Positions 5,794 through 5,934 of a stretch of 5,934 bases of DNA are shown here, piece after piece; position 1 is the first letter of the stretch, and each line of letters opens with the position of its first letter. Source of the stretch: Methanosphaera sp. (lineage in GTDB: Archaea > Methanobacteriota > Methanobacteria > Methanobacteriales > Methanobacteriaceae). The stretch spans positions 1 through 5,934 of the forward strand of contig DUHK01000133.1 of the NCBI GenBank assembly GCA_013330915.1, given 5' to 3'. The notes under the pieces were generated by a model that ran no database searches, was not told the origin of the DNA, and worked only from the letters and a program-made list of their open reading frames with translations. Position numbers and translations under genes: made by a program.

Positions 5794-5934
5794 CTAATAT
5801 TTCTTATGGCAATCACAAATGCTCTCTGCTATTTTTTTCATAATCTTATCGTACTTTTTTGAGGAAGTATCTGGTAAGATGTCCTTAATAATTGTTTTCT
5901 GATTAATAATAATTGTATTTTCCTTATCATTTAC
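5794..5934 (-). CDS. C-terminal end of an unrecognised protein, 5' part outside the window
   Basis: An open frame enters from the right edge and runs 46 codons to a TAG stop at 5796-5794. The visible part includes INQKTIIKDILPDTSSKKYD near its start and ends in KKIAESICDCHKKY. It is hydrophilic, Lys/Asp/Ile-rich and probably helical at the end, with two Cys in CDC. No domain can be named from this fragment. It stops 13 nt before the glycosyltransferase ATG on the same strand, so the two are likely in one operon, and the missing gene may also concern glycan synthesis. The other two frames of this strand close quickly with stops, which supports this reading. Confidence 0.6.
   Translation of the reverse strand, partial: VNDKENTIIINQKTIIKDILPDTSSKKYDKIMKKIAESICDCHKKY

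Noticed and set aside
5781..5816. GTG start at 5816 for the glycosyltransferase
   Set aside because: No ribosome site, 23-nt overlap with the upstream gene, and 12 extra residues before the conserved first strand; ATG at 5780 fits better.

Overview
The window looks like part of a chromosome from an AT-rich methanogenic archaeon of the Methanobacteriales, most like Methanobrevibacter or Methanosphaera. The reasons are an archaeal RecJ-like DHH protein with an S1 domain, a large secreted adhesin-like protein built from parallel beta-helix repeats plus Ig-like domains, a family-2 glycosyltransferase, very AT-rich intergenic DNA with TATA-like boxes, and Shine-Dalgarno sites matching an archaeal 16S tail. 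The assignment comes from protein style and composition; no search was run. All genes supported here read on the minus strand, so transcription runs from high to low coordinates.

Layout in transcription order: (1) 5934-5794, the last 46 codons of an unrecognised gene cut by the window edge. (2) 5780-4326, a GT2 glycosyltransferase with a long C-terminal coiled coil, 13 nt behind gene 1 and probably in the same operon. (3) 4325-4121, a 205-nt gap with two U-tract terminator candidates for the glycosyltransferase, then an A10 tract, a TATA-like box, a palindrome and a small leader hairpin ahead of the adhesin. (4) 4120-1757, a 787-residue adhesin-like protein. (5) 1756-1574, a 183-nt gap with a perfect 22-bp palindrome just after the adhesin stop, a 16S-tail-like CCUCC stretch and a weak promoter candidate. 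(6) 1573-1079, a 164-residue membrane-anchored, probably extracytoplasmic helical protein of unknown function. (7) 1028-1, the N-terminal 342 codons of the RecJ-like DHH protein, 50 nt behind gene 6 and possibly co-transcribed.

The right part has a cell-surface theme: a glycosyltransferase that could build surface glycans or glycoprotein sugars, followed by a secreted adhesin. The left part pairs a small surface-anchored protein with a nucleic-acid enzyme, which may be simple neighbourhood. No RNA genes, CRISPR arrays, insertion sequences or recognisable mobile elements were found. The most unusual non-coding signal is a 17-nt sequence (16 of 17 matching, same orientation) lying inside a palindrome on each side of the adhesin gene.
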